Positions 1 through 7,860 of a DNA stretch of 54,714 bases are shown piece after piece; positions within the stretch are counted from its first letter, which is position 1; each line of letters starts with the position of its first letter. The translations under genes and the position numbers were made by a program. The notes below the pieces were generated by a model. That model saw nothing but the letters and a program-made list of their open reading frames with translations. It was not told the origin of the DNA and searched no databases. The DNA comes from Bradyrhizobium sp. 132 (GTDB taxonomy: Bacteria; Pseudomonadota; Alphaproteobacteria; Rhizobiales; Xanthobacteraceae), in NCBI RefSeq assembly GCF_023074185.1, contig NZ_JADPKY010000051.1, positions 1-54,714 of the forward strand, given 5' to 3'.

Positions 1-1
1 C

Positions 2-100
2 TTCTCGTCCTTGAAGACCGAGCGAACAGCGCGCAAAGTGTACCGGTCACGCAACGAGGCCAAGGCCGACGTGTTCGACTACATCGAGCGCTTCTACAAC
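2..100 (+). pseudogene. IS3-family transposase, 5' side of interrupted gene (window-truncated)
   Basis: From base 2 the forward frame reads SSLKTERT, then DVFDYIERFYN, which is the late DDE-domain region of IS3-family OrfB transposases. The gene enters from outside the window. At the Phe-Tyr-Asn codons (92-100) the reading leaves the family pattern and runs on into unrelated sequence until a stop near 153. The missing continuation, PKRRHSTIGYLSPMEFE, is found in frame at 2786-2857, so the gene is split by the element at about 101-2779 rather than simply truncated. Family assignment rests on recognised motifs; the IS subgroup is not determined. Confidence 0.85.
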
Positions 101-123
101 CGCGCATCAGAACACCCATCTGT

Positions 124-2193
124 CTATGTTGTTGAAGAGAAAAGACTTTGCTGATTGGGATTCGATCCCGTGGGGTATTTTGGGTTCAGCCGCGCCCGTT
201 CGGCAATGGCTTGTGCAGCGGATGTTGTGAGTGCGGCGCGGGCGAAGATCCAAGGGCCATCAGATAAGGGATGGATGGCTTCGATTTCACCGGCTTCAGC
301 GGCCAGCCGGAGCGTCTTGGGCGCGATCTTCAGGAGCTTGGCGGCGTTGCTGAGGTTTAGCCAGTGCTCGATGCCGTCCTCGGCGGGCTTGAACACCGGG
401 ATGCGATAGTTCGAGCGCAGCGAGGTAACACGCTCGCGGGTCCAGCGATTGCCGTTACCGGTCTCGAGGCCGTTGCGGTTGAGGAGGCCGGCGATCAGAT
501 CGTCGCTGGCGATCAGCACCAGTCGGCGCACAGCCTCGATGATGTTGGCGGAGGTGCTGTTACGCTGCCCGCGCCGGCGTTTGGGCAGGCGTATCTCGCT
601 GTGAACGCCGCCGACCCAGTGAACGATGAGGACGATCTCGGAGGCCGCATCGTCGATATCGGCCACGACCTCATGGATGAGGGTGCGCACAACGCGCTTC
701 TTGAGGCGAGCATCCGTCGTCGGCGCATCCCAGACCGCTTTGAGGTTCGAGGCTAGAACGCCGAGCGAAGCTGGATCGGCAATGGGGGCGGGCGTCGCCG
801 CCTCATGCATTGCGATCTTGCCCTCGACCTCCGCCGCGTGAGCGAGCGCCCTGTTCCAGCGCGCTTCAAGCTCGCCCGCCACCAGCCGGTTCGCGGGGTC
901 AGCGGCATCGTACTGCCGGAAGGCCCGGTCGGCGGCATAGCGCGCCGCTTCGAGGTCGCGACTGAGAGCATCGCGCACCTGATCCCGCCGTTCCCTGGCT
1001 TCCTTGGCGGCCGCGGTTGCAGCGGCGATAGCGCCCGGACCGACGACGCCAAGCAGCGCTTCCTCGACTGCATCATCGACGCGCAGTCCGCCGAAGCCGA
1101 TGCAGTGAGGGCCACCATTGTCCATCCAGGCGCGGCTGCAGCTGTAGCGCGGGATATGGTGCTTCATGCCGGAGTACCGGAGCGTGAGCTTGCGGCCGCA
1201 GCGCTTGCACCGGATCAGGCCGGCCAGCAGCCCGTCACCATGCTTGGGCGCGCCGTGATGCCGACCGGTGGGAATGTTGCTGCTGACCATCGTGCGGATC
1301 GCCTCGAACCTCTCCCAGCTCACATACCCTTCGTGGGTGTTGGGCTTCAGCGCCAGCCATTCGTTCCGCGCCTTGCGGCGGATCTTCACGCTCACGCCTG
1401 CGGCGCTGTATCCCGCCGCCACAGCCGTCTTACCATAGGCATAGGCGCCGCCGTAGACCGGGTTCTCAATGATCCGGTGGATGGCGGAGTAGCTCGGTCG
1501 CCGCCAGGCCGTATCGCCGTTGGTCTCCTTCACCGGCAGATCGAGATTGTACTCGTGAAGCCAGCAGAGCGCCTGTCGCGCGCTGCCCAGTTCCTCGACC
1601 TTGTCGAACACCAGCTTGATCGCTTCCTGGACACGCCGATCCGGATCCTTCTCATAACGGTCCCCGGCCTTCACGAAGCCGACGGGCGCCACCACAACCA
1701 ACTCGCCCCGGCGCGCCTTCTCGTAGCGGGCCGAGAGCGAGCGCTGACGCAACAGATCCAGCTCGTACTCGTTGAGGCTGCCCTTGAGCCCGAGCAGCAG
1801 GCGGTCGTTACCGTGCCTCGGTGCATAGATCGTCTCCTGATCGACCAGGACGGTATCGTCCACACGACACATCTCGATGAGTTGCTGCCAATCCCGGCTG
1901 TTGCGAGCGAAGCGCGAGACCTCGCGGGCGCAAACCGCGCCAACCTTACCGAGGCAAACCTCCGCTACCATCCGCTCGAAACCGGCGCGTTGTACCCCGC
2001 CGGCGGCTGAACGACCGAGATCATCATCGATCACTTCAATCTCTGACCACCCGAGCGCCGTCAGCCGGTCCCGCATGGCGTACTGCAACGCACTGCTCTC
2101 GCGATTGTGCAACACCTGATGCGCTGAGGATTGACGCACGTAAAGAAGCGCCTTGCGCTCGAGATGATGAGGCCTGACCTTGTCAGAAATCAT
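124..2193 (-). CDS. Large serine recombinase
   Basis: A 689-residue site-specific recombinase. The N-terminal resolvase domain has the motif YVRQS (residues 18-22, with Ser22 as likely nucleophile) and the helix motif REVSRFARNSRDW. A recombinase domain follows, then a zinc-ribbon segment with CKRCGRKL and two later cysteines (around residues 330-370), and a charged C-terminal region. I chose the ATG at 2193 because GGAGG sits six bases upstream; a longer reading begins with an implausible arginine run. The start overlaps the end of the upstream 79-residue ORF. The protein presumably catalyses insertion and excision of the element that carries it, by a double-strand-break serine mechanism. 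Confidence 0.93.
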   Translation of the reverse strand: MISDKVRPHHLERKALLYVRQSSAHQVLHNRESSALQYAMRDRLTALGWSEIEVIDDDLGRSAAGGVQRAGFERMVAEVCLGKVGAVCAREVSRFARNSRDWQQLIEMCRVDDTVLVDQETIYAPRHGNDRLLLGLKGSLNEYELDLLRQRSLSARYEKARRGELVVVAPVGFVKAGDRYEKDPDRRVQEAIKLVFDKVEELGSARQALCWLHEYNLDLPVKETNGDTAWRRPSYSAIHRIIENPVYGGAYAYGKTAVAAGYSAAGVSVKIRRKARNEWLALKPNTHEGYVSWERFEAIRTMVSSNIPTGRHHGAPKHGDGLLAGLIRCKRCGRKLTLRYSGMKHHIPRYSCSRAWMDNGGPHCIGFGGLRVDDAVEEALLGVVGPGAIAAATAAAKEARERRDQVRDALSRDLEAARYAADRAFRQYDAADPANRLVAGELEARWNRALAHAAEVEGKIAMHEAATPAPIADPASLGVLASNLKAVWDAPTTDARLKKRVVRTLIHEVVADIDDAASEIVLIVHWVGGVHSEIRLPKRRRGQRNSTSANIIEAVRRLVLIASDDLIAGLLNRNGLETGNGNRWTRERVTSLRSNYRIPVFKPAEDGIEHWLNLSNAAKLLKIAPKTLRLAAEAGEIEAIHPLSDGPWIFARAALTTSAAQAIAERARLNPKYPTGSNPNQQSLFSSTT

Positions 2194-2422
2194 GACCGAC
2201 CTCCTTCGCGCGCGGCGTCGCCGTCGTCGCAGCATGGTCGAGGATCAACTGCGTCATCAGACTCATAAGGGCCGCCTGCGCTTCCGCCGGCAGCTCCGAC
2301 CATGCCGGCGCGCCGATGGCGCCGTTCGACAGGCCGCTCCCGAACAGATCCATCTGCGGCTGCGGCCGCGGTCGTTGATTGTGTCGGTATCCGCTCCCTG
2401 GCATTGCCGTCTGGCTTGACAT
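2183..2422 (-). CDS. Small protein upstream of the recombinase
   Basis: A 79-residue protein whose ATG has a good ribosome site (GGGGAGCGACTC before the ATG). It overlaps the recombinase start by 11 bases, which suggests translational coupling. The N-terminal third is rich in Gln, Arg and Pro. The rest contains a helical segment, ELPAEAQAALMSLMTQLI, and a histidine-containing tail. I remember similar short ORFs next to serine recombinases in rhizobia but cannot assign a function. It may be an accessory or directionality factor; that is inference from position only. Confidence 0.65.
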   Translation of the reverse strand: MSSQTAMPGSGYRHNQRPRPQPQMDLFGSGLSNGAIGAPAWSELPAEAQAALMSLMTQLILDHAATTATPRAKEVGHDF

Positions 2423-2779
2423 GAGTCGCTCCCCGATTCTGGCCGTGAGAGCCTCTGGATGCGCCAGAAAGCGGGGCAGCTGATGGCGTTCGATCCTTCA
2501 ACGCTACATCGAGAAGCGCAGAAAGCGCCGCAAGTGCATCGATCCTAACAAGCGGCTGAGCTGTCAGAAACCCGGCGTCATGGCATGCCGTCCGGTCGAA
2601 CATCCATGCGGGAACTTCCAGCCAACGGTCTGCTTGCGATCCGTCCAGGGTGCAGCGAAAAACGACATCGTCGGCCTTGTCGATGGCCCCATGAACGCAA
2701 ACTCGGCGCCCAAACCAAGGATGATGCCGATAAAGAACCTCGCGAAGAACGGTCCTGTGGGCGTTCTCAAACGTCGTTG
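2190..2779 (-). CDS. Recombinase-associated conserved small protein; start codon lost on integration
   Basis: The reverse frame from the right seam reads HHPWFGRRVCVHGAIDKAD and then ADRWLEVPAWMF, a pattern I recall from small proteins encoded beside rhizobial serine recombinases. It ends with an ATGA overlap on the recombinase start. In the integrated state there is no ATG, GTG or TTG before the internal Met at 2603. If the ends are joined as in an excised circle, an in-frame ATG-CGC-GGT appears just upstream. The last 75 or so residues overlap the 79-residue ORF in another frame, so the true C-terminus could be shorter in ancestral elements. Function unknown. Confidence 0.5.
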
Positions 2780-2857
2780 TACAATCCGAAGCGAAGGCAT
2801 TCGACGATCGGATATCTGAGCCCTATGGAGTTCGAACGGAAGGTCGGATTAGCTTAA
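2780..2857 (+). pseudogene. IS3-family transposase, 3' side of interrupted gene
   Basis: The forward frame resumes with Tyr-Asn then PKRRHSTIGYLSPMEFE, ending in RKVGLA and a stop at 2855-2857. This is the classical C-terminus of IS3-family OrfB and continues the frame of the fragment at 2-100. Joining 1-99 to 2785 onward would rebuild the end of the gene without a frameshift. Confidence 0.85.
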
Positions 2858-2890
2858 GCCGGTGTCAACAGAACCGGGTGCAGCTCAGAC
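2858..2890 (+). repeat. Probable right end of the IS3-family element
   Basis: Just after the transposase stop lies the sequence GTGTCAACAGAACCGGGTG. It resembles the right terminal inverted repeats I know from IS3-family elements (a gtgtc start followed by aaaccggg). The matching left end lies outside the window, so the boundary is approximate and no target duplication could be checked. Confidence 0.4.
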
Positions 2891-3717
2891 ACCAGCCCTG
2901 CTGGACGAGCATCCTGAAGCCGTACGCGTTTCCCTGGCAGAAGTACCTTGAACCGTCCTAGGCGTTTTCGAAGCTGGAAGTCATTACCGGCGTGGCCCGC
3001 CCGGATTTACGTTGGATTCCGCCGCCAAATAATAGTGAGATACTGTCGAGCAGCTGATGGAAACGTGGAAGCGGCGCCAGGCTGAAATCGGTAACTTCAA
3101 CAAGCTCCGCATTTGCCTTTGTAGGACGATTCGCGAAGTGTGACGGGTGAAAACAAGGTTCAATTCTGATCGACGGGCGGTTCGTAAGACGCACGCACTC
3201 ATTCACTAGTAAAGAAGGGGCCGCCGCCGTGAACTTCGGCGGTGACCCACCTAGGCCTACGGTGCAGAAACTCCGGTCCGTCATCGGCCCGGCATATCGA
3301 ACTGGATAACAAAGACATTCAGCGAGATCACACTAATGGGGAAACCGTCCGCGTGTTTCTTTTGCTCCACGAACGCGCTCGACACCTATCGCGATGGCTG
3401 CCGTGCGATTGTTTTCACGTTTGCTTCGCGCCAAGACGCGCTCGAAAGCACGATCCAAAGTTGATACTCCCTACTCGTGACTTCCTCCTCCTCCCAGAAT
3501 AGTCGTTGGAAGCCCTGCACCCCATTCAAAGTAGCTGACCACGACACCGCCCGAGTTGCGGAGAATATGGGGATGAGAAAGATCTGCTCCTGATGGCCTT
3601 GCTACTGGCTATTTCGCGGTCGATGCCCCGTTCCGGGCAGCCGGAACAAGCACGTCACACGGGATCGTCAGCAGCTCGCCTGGGTCTAGAGCAAGCTCGC
3701 TGGAGTGGCCATCCAGG
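2891..3717. other. Gene-poor debris between IS and small ORFs
   Basis: No convincing gene of normal size. A short forward reading at about 2961 contains KLEVITGV, which resembles the start of IS66-family TnpA proteins, but it soon loses the pattern, so it may be a relic. One 42-codon ORF (3336-3464) is listed separately. The stretch is less GC-rich than the core genes to the right and has frequent stops in all frames. Confidence 0.4.
3336..3464 (+). CDS. Possible 42-residue cysteine-containing small protein
   Basis: The reading frame encodes MGKPSACFFCSTNALDTY followed by a Cys-Arg and an Ala-rich amphipathic tail. The composition is protein-like, and a CFFC pair with a third Cys could bind metal. 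The ribosome site is weak, and I do not recognise the family. It lies in decayed DNA and may be chance or a gene remnant. Confidence 0.2.
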   Translation: MGKPSACFFCSTNALDTYRDGCRAIVFTFASRQDALESTIQS

Positions 3718-3999
3718 CTACCTAGGAGGCAGCATGTCCGACCAGCTGTGGTATATCGAGCGCCGAGGTCGATAAAGCGCGCCCGTGTGATCTCTGACTC
3801 CGATCACTTTCGCTCGCATATTGTGTAGCTCGAGTGGGGTGATCGAACCGACATCTCCAAAGCCTTGAACAATACCGTGACAGATTCCTTCGGCATCAGC
3901 AGGCGGGTTCTTAGGTCGTCTGGTATCCTCGGGATAATTCGCGATCAGTTCGAATTGCTTTACGGCCATCTCAAACACTTGCCCAGTGCAGACAGTCAC
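3718..3999 (-). CDS. Hypothetical protein, 93 residues
   Basis: Not recognised. I chose the GTG at 3999 because AGGAG lies five bases upstream; an internal ATG follows at the Met-Ala-Val codons. The protein contains QFELIANYPEDTRRPKNPP, then a Gly-rich ICHGIVQGFGDVGSITPLE stretch, and ends in a basic, aromatic tail. It has no signal peptide and no membrane segment. Codon use is less GC-biased than in the core genes, in keeping with the island. It stands alone, followed by gene-poor DNA. Confidence 0.5.
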   Translation of the reverse strand: MTVCTGQVFEMAVKQFELIANYPEDTRRPKNPPADAEGICHGIVQGFGDVGSITPLELHNMRAKVIGVRDHTGALYRPRRSIYHSWSDMLPPR

Positions 4000-4392
4000 G
4001 ATAGCTCCTGAGCCTGGATATGAAACGTCGGAATGCTTGTGCTTCAGAGCACCGAGCTCCCTGGGGCGTGTTGCGCGTTTCAGACGCGGGTGAGACAACT
4101 AGTCCAATCAGCAAGATTGCGTCTCGCGGTCACGCCAGAAATATCACCAATGCGATGAAAGCGAGATTGACCGAGGCGGCCACGACGGCCCAACAGCAAA
4201 TCGTGGCAGGCGAAAATTCAAGAGCGTCCTGCGAAGTGTCGACCCAAAGCGGCGGCATTCAAGTCAGCTCCAAAGACGCGGGTTAAGAGACAAACCTGCA
4301 TAAGCGCAGAAACCACCCACTCTGCTAAAGCCGAGCCTTTCGACCGCGCGTAGAGCCCTTGCCACCCCGCCTGGCGAGCGGGAGCACATCGG
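4000..4392. other. Intergenic island DNA without a supported gene
   Basis: Short open frames exist on both strands (for example 4020-4286 forward and 4218-4490 reverse), but they lack ribosome sites, recognisable motifs and protein-like composition. I see no RNA gene or clear terminator. Confidence 0.4.
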
Positions 4393-4599
4393 CTATCGCT
4401 CGCCGAACTGCCCGATCCGTCCGCTAGGCGAGCCGGTGCGATCCGCGAGTGCGAGGAGCACGGCTGGAGGAAGGACCGCGCGGATCGCACGCCCGCGAGC
4501 CCGCAAAATCCGTGCCCACTGGCAGCCGGTCTTGCCGCGAGCTTCTCGGGAGGCTTGCGCCCAATGCTCTGGGTTCGATGACATCCATTCTAAGGTCAA
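4393..4599 (-). CDS. Possible small basic protein coupled to the MATE gene
   Basis: A 68-residue frame rich in Arg and Ala (for example WARILRARGRAIRAVL). Its possible TTG start overlaps the MATE stop codon as TTGA; an ATG follows five codons later. The overlap is the main support for translation. There are no recognisable motifs, and I cannot exclude chance. Confidence 0.25.
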   Translation of the reverse strand: MTLEWMSSNPEHWAQASREARGKTGCQWARILRARGRAIRAVLPPAVLLALADRTGSPSGRIGQFGER

Positions 4600-6023
4600 C
4601 CCGCTATCCCGATCGCTCTTGAGCCACGGTGCCGGAGCGCTCGTCTGAGCTCACCGAACTGATGGAACATGACGAACAGAGCGATCATTCCGGCGCCCAG
4701 CTCAGCGATTGCTTGACTGGCTAACAGCCCATCGAAACCCGCAACCACCGGGAATAACAGTACGGCCGGTATGAAGAGATAGCCCTGCCTCGCCAGGGCC
4801 ACAATTGCACTGAGGCGTGCTCTCCCAAACGCCTGAAGCATTGCCGTCACGAAACTCTGAACCCCAAACAGCCCAAAGAAGAGATGGAACACGATGCAGG
4901 ACGAGACGGCTATTTCCGTGACATTCTCGTTATCGCTAAATAGACTCACCAAAGGCCTTGCAAAAACAACAACGGCCGCAGAATACGCGATGGAGAATGC
5001 GACCGTCACGAAGAGCATGAACTTCGCAGCCTTCAGAATACGAACATAGTCGCGTGCGCCCCAACCGAAACCCAGGATAGCTTGAGCGCCTATGCAGAAC
5101 CCGGTGATAGGCAGTGCGCCGACCATCAAGATTCGCACAGCTATTCCAACTGCAGCGATGGAATCATCGCCGAACGGTGCGGCAGCTCCGTACAAGAGCA
5201 TAACCGCAAGAGCCGATAAGATACTCGTCATTGTCGCTGGCGCGCCCACCAACGCGAGCTGTCTGATGCGATCTGCTCGCAATGATATGTGAGATATCCT
5301 GACGAGAACTGTCCCGCCAAGCTTCGCAAAATACGCAATATAAAGTCCAATAGCGGCGATCTGCGATACCAGCGTTGCGAGGGCTGCGCCACGCACGCCA
5401 AGGTCAAACAAGAATATGAAGACAGGGTCAAGCACAGCGTTCAGTAGAAACGCGGTAAGCATCGCCCACATGCTGAATCGCGTATCGCCTTCGGCTCTGA
5501 CAATGAACCCGCTAACGATGTTTAGAAGCATCAGGGTGTTCCCGAACAAAAGCGTTCCCGCGTAGTCGAGCGCCACGGGCATGATGGTTGGAGTCGCTCC
5601 GAGGATTGCGAATATCGCTGGCAGACTAGGAAGCAGAGCGACGGTAACTATGATGCCAATCGGAGCGGTGAGCGCGAGAGCTGTACTTGCGCCTCGACTC
5701 GCCTCTAGGTACTCACGAGCGCCCAGATGACGAGATATGAAGGACGCCGTTCCAACACCGATTCCCTGTGCGGCTGCCGCGAGCAGGACCATGATCGGCA
5801 AGGTCATGCTCACAGCTGCGGTCGCCTGCGCGCCAAGTGCGCCAACAAAGATCGCATTGACGACCTGCTGTAAAGCATGGATCGATAACCCAACAACAGA
5901 TGGAATGGCGAGCCGCAGGATAAGGCTCGAGAGATTCGGGTCCGATAGATCGATGTGCTGTTTCTTCTGTGGCATCAAACTTGGCTCGCTCTCGAGCGCG
6001 AATTCCGTATCCGGCTCATTCAT
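4596..6023 (-). CDS. MATE-family multidrug/cation efflux transporter
   Basis: A polytopic inner-membrane protein of about 475 residues with the repeated two-bundle architecture of MATE (NorM/MepA-like) exporters, which expel cationic drugs or metabolites in exchange for Na+ or H+. Visible features: the first bundle begins at SLILRLAIPSVVGLSIHALQ; the loop signature GTASFISRHLGAREY follows; the second-bundle counterpart is GFGWGARDYVRILKA. About twelve hydrophobic segments alternate with short loops. The start is uncertain: Met at 6023 (MNEPDTE) is used, but a GTG at 6065 and a later Met (MPQKKQ) are possible and none has a strong ribosome site. It is an island cargo gene; the substrate cannot be told. 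Confidence 0.88.
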   Translation of the reverse strand: MNEPDTEFALESEPSLMPQKKQHIDLSDPNLSSLILRLAIPSVVGLSIHALQQVVNAIFVGALGAQATAAVSMTLPIMVLLAAAAQGIGVGTASFISRHLGAREYLEASRGASTALALTAPIGIIVTVALLPSLPAIFAILGATPTIMPVALDYAGTLLFGNTLMLLNIVSGFIVRAEGDTRFSMWAMLTAFLLNAVLDPVFIFLFDLGVRGAALATLVSQIAAIGLYIAYFAKLGGTVLVRISHISLRADRIRQLALVGAPATMTSILSALAVMLLYGAAAPFGDDSIAAVGIAVRILMVGALPITGFCIGAQAILGFGWGARDYVRILKAAKFMLFVTVAFSIAYSAAVVVFARPLVSLFSDNENVTEIAVSSCIVFHLFFGLFGVQSFVTAMLQAFGRARLSAIVALARQGYLFIPAVLLFPVVAGFDGLLASQAIAELGAGMIALFVMFHQFGELRRALRHRGSRAIGIAG

Positions 6024-6451
6024 GCATGAACGTGTCGCTACTTTCCAAATTCGCTGATCGCGCACTCAGCGCAAGCTTTTCCGATCCGCTCTTGCACAGC
6101 GGTACATAAGTTTATCTGCGCCGATCGATCGTCGTGATCGGGTGGACCCGTTTGACGTTTCACAAGCTGATTTTTGCCTTGGTCGATTTTCCCTAGGCAT
6201 ACGCCTCCCGCCAATCGCAGGCTTCTGCGGCTCTTAAGTAGAACAACGAGGATCCTGATTGAGGTGTCCGTGCGTAGCCACCTAGGTTCTGCCAGTCATA
6301 TTGTGCCGTTCTGCCCTTTGTTGACTTCTCATCCGTTGCGTTTTTCCTCGATGATGATCGGCGGGGGAACGCGGCCGGACCCTAGAGCCTCAACTTGGCT
6401 TTGGCATCTACCGGATCTTGTAGTAGACGCTCCATCGTCTGCATGGCACAC
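6024..6451. other. Intergenic island DNA upstream of the queE relic
   Basis: No supported gene. A roughly 60-codon reverse frame ending near 6195 has protein-like stretches (YDWQNLGGYARTPQSG) but no start codon and no known motif. The 5' half of queE would be expected here if it had survived; I cannot see it. Confidence 0.35.
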
Positions 6452-6812
6452 GCAATGAACGTGCCCAGAACCAGTGTTAGGTTCGGCGACGATGTCGTGC
6501 AAGCGCTCCATGATCTCGGGTTCCTTGTCGCGATCGAGACGAACGGCAGGCTGCTGGTCCCGGCCGGCGTGGTAACTGGGTTTGCGGCAGCAAATCGCGC
6601 CGCACTGGCCATCGCTCGCGGACACGAACTCAAAATTCGTGTAGCCGCAGCCGTGTGCCGGCGGTTCGATGAGAGGGCTCGGACGATTTCTGCTTCGGCC
6701 CACAGACGGCCCTGGCGCCGTCGACCACATGCGGCAGGCCGCCGCGCAACGCCTGACTCATCGGAAATGGCGAATCAGCGTGCAATGTCACAAACATCCC
6801 GGCATCAGATGA
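6452..6812 (+). pseudogene. queE: queE relic (7-carboxy-7-deazaguanine synthase), 5'-truncated and frameshifted
   Basis: Pieces of QueE, the radical-SAM enzyme making CDG in preQ0/queuosine synthesis, are recognisable in order but in different frames: DDVVQALHDLGFLVAIETNG (6487-6546), a short WVC...KS patch shifted by one base (about 6574), ALAIARGHELK (about 6603), and an intact C-terminus containing LLRPTDGP and WRISVQCHKHPGIR that ends at 6812. At least two indels and an in-frame stop separate them. The N-terminal half, including the iron-sulfur CxxxCxxC motif, is absent. The stop overlaps the queD start as ATGA, the remains of an operon. Confidence 0.82.
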
Positions 6813-7171
6813 AGATATCCCAGGTATTTAAGTTCGAGGCAGCGCACCGACTTCCAACCGTCCCGCAGACACATCGCTGTCATCGGACGCACGGTCATTC
6901 CTATCGCGTCGAGGTCGTGCTGAACGGGCCCGTCGATCCGCACACCGGGTTCGTAATGGATTTCTTCAGCATGGAAGAAGCGTTCGGTCTTCTTCTAAAG
7001 AAGCTCGATCACCATTGCCTGAACGAAGTCCCGGGACTCGAAAATCCGACGGCGGAAAATATCGCCATCTGGATCTGGCAGCACGCGAAACCGCGCCTTG
7101 CGCAACTCTCGAGCGTGAGGGTGTACGAGACGACAGATTGTTGGGCCGAATATGAGGGGCCCGATCGCTGA
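6809..7171 (+). CDS. queD: 6-carboxy-5,6,7,8-tetrahydropterin synthase (QueD / PTPS family)
   Basis: A 120-residue enzyme that converts 7,8-dihydroneopterin triphosphate to 6-carboxytetrahydropterin, the second step towards preQ0 and queuosine. Zinc-binding and catalytic residues are present: the His in FEAAHRLP, the Cys and the HGH pair in CHRTHGHSY, the LDHHCLNE His, and the Glu in YETTDCW. Length and motifs are complete, so it looks functional although its partner queE is broken. The start at 6809 is supported by the ATGA overlap with the queE relic; in-frame Met codons further upstream belong to queE shadow frames. Neither queC nor folE is seen nearby. Confidence 0.9.
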   Translation: MKISQVFKFEAAHRLPTVPQTHRCHRTHGHSYRVEVVLNGPVDPHTGFVMDFFSMEEAFGLLLKKLDHHCLNEVPGLENPTAENIAIWIWQHAKPRLAQLSSVRVYETTDCWAEYEGPDR

Positions 7172-7518
7172 ATTCCGCGCTCATTTTGGGCTGTATTGAT
7201 GCGGCGCGCCTGTCCTTCTTCGGCTCCGAAACCGACGATCTGCGCTTCGGCTCCTCATCGGCCCGATCCGCGGGCAGATTCCCTCGCTCACGGGAGGCCC
7301 TTTGGATCTCGCGGGAGGTCAGACGACGGCGCCCTGCAAGGCTAGGATCTCAAGGAGCGCGAGGCAGCCATCGACAGCGCCATGAGCCGCCGCCTTCATC
7401 AGCAAATGCGGCAGCCGTAGGCCTCCGAAGCCCGCCGGACCAATTGCCCGGGTTGAGCCGATTTATGCCTCCCGCGACGACCTGGTGTATGTGCCTGCAT
7501 GGATGATGATCAGGACCT
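7172..7518. other. Intergenic island DNA after queD
   Basis: A forward frame of 106 codons (7186-7506) is Arg- and Ser-rich and matches nothing I know. I see no terminator or RNA gene. An AbiEii-type partner of the broken antitoxin gene at 7519-7860, which would be expected here on the reverse strand, is absent. Confidence 0.35.
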
Positions 7519-7860
7519 TTACGCGAGAGGCGGCCTTGAGGGACGACCGGGTTTGACGGGAATCTGAGTCGAGAAGGCCCTCATCATAGGGCACTTTCGG
7601 CTTCGGTAGGTTCCCCTTCCACGCCACGCTCGTCGAGCGCTTGACGCGCCGCGCCGGTGAAGCCATCCGGCGTCAGCCTCGAGGGACTGGCACGGCCATG
7701 GGGCGTGGCCGAGCCGTACAAGACGGCCCTTGCCCAGAGGGGTGCGAAGCGCGCGCAAGGCCTGATCTTCACCGCCGAGCTTGGTGAACTCACACACTAG
7801 GAAGACAGCGTCATCCTTCTTGCGCTCGATCTTTTCAAGCGAGGTCTGATGCTTTGGCAT
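7519..7860 (-). pseudogene. DUF6088/AbiEi-like antitoxin gene, multiply frameshifted
   Basis: The reverse frame starts well (ATG at 7860, GGAG nine bases upstream) and reads MPKHQTSLEKIERKKDDAVF, then LGGEDQALRALRTPLGKGRL. This is the winged-helix pattern of DUF6088 proteins, related to AbiEi type IV antitoxins. After LVRLG near 7712 the continuation GRASPSRLTPDGFTGAAR lies one frame over up to the PTEAES patch. The family's NEGRSTQIPVKP box is reached only after two more one-base shifts near 7575-7590. At least three indels make it a pseudogene. No toxin (AbiEii nucleotidyltransferase) gene is adjacent. Family assignment is from memory of the motif pattern. Confidence 0.68.

Larger units (their letters stand above)
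101..2779 (-). mobile_element. Serine-recombinase element inserted in an IS3-family transposase gene
   Basis: About 2.68 kb between the two halves of one transposase gene. The five bases TACAA occur at both seams (95-99 and 2780-2784), so the crossover can be placed anywhere within them. The element carries, on the reverse strand, a conserved small ORF, a 79-residue ORF and a large serine recombinase, transcribed in that order. The recombinase stop lies 24 bases from the left seam. No long terminal inverted repeats are seen, as expected for serine-recombinase elements, which cross over at a short core. The exact core is unresolved. Confidence 0.82.

Noticed and set aside
805..2010. 401-codon forward open frame inside the recombinase gene
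   Set aside because: It is antisense to a recombinase with clear domains and ribosome site; GC-rich codon bias keeps the opposite frame open, and the translation has no family features.
2564..2800. 78-codon reverse frame with a hydrophobic stretch at the right seam of the first element
   Set aside because: It starts inside the IS fragment and crosses the insertion seam. The overlapping frame with the HHPWFGRRVCVHG pattern is better supported.
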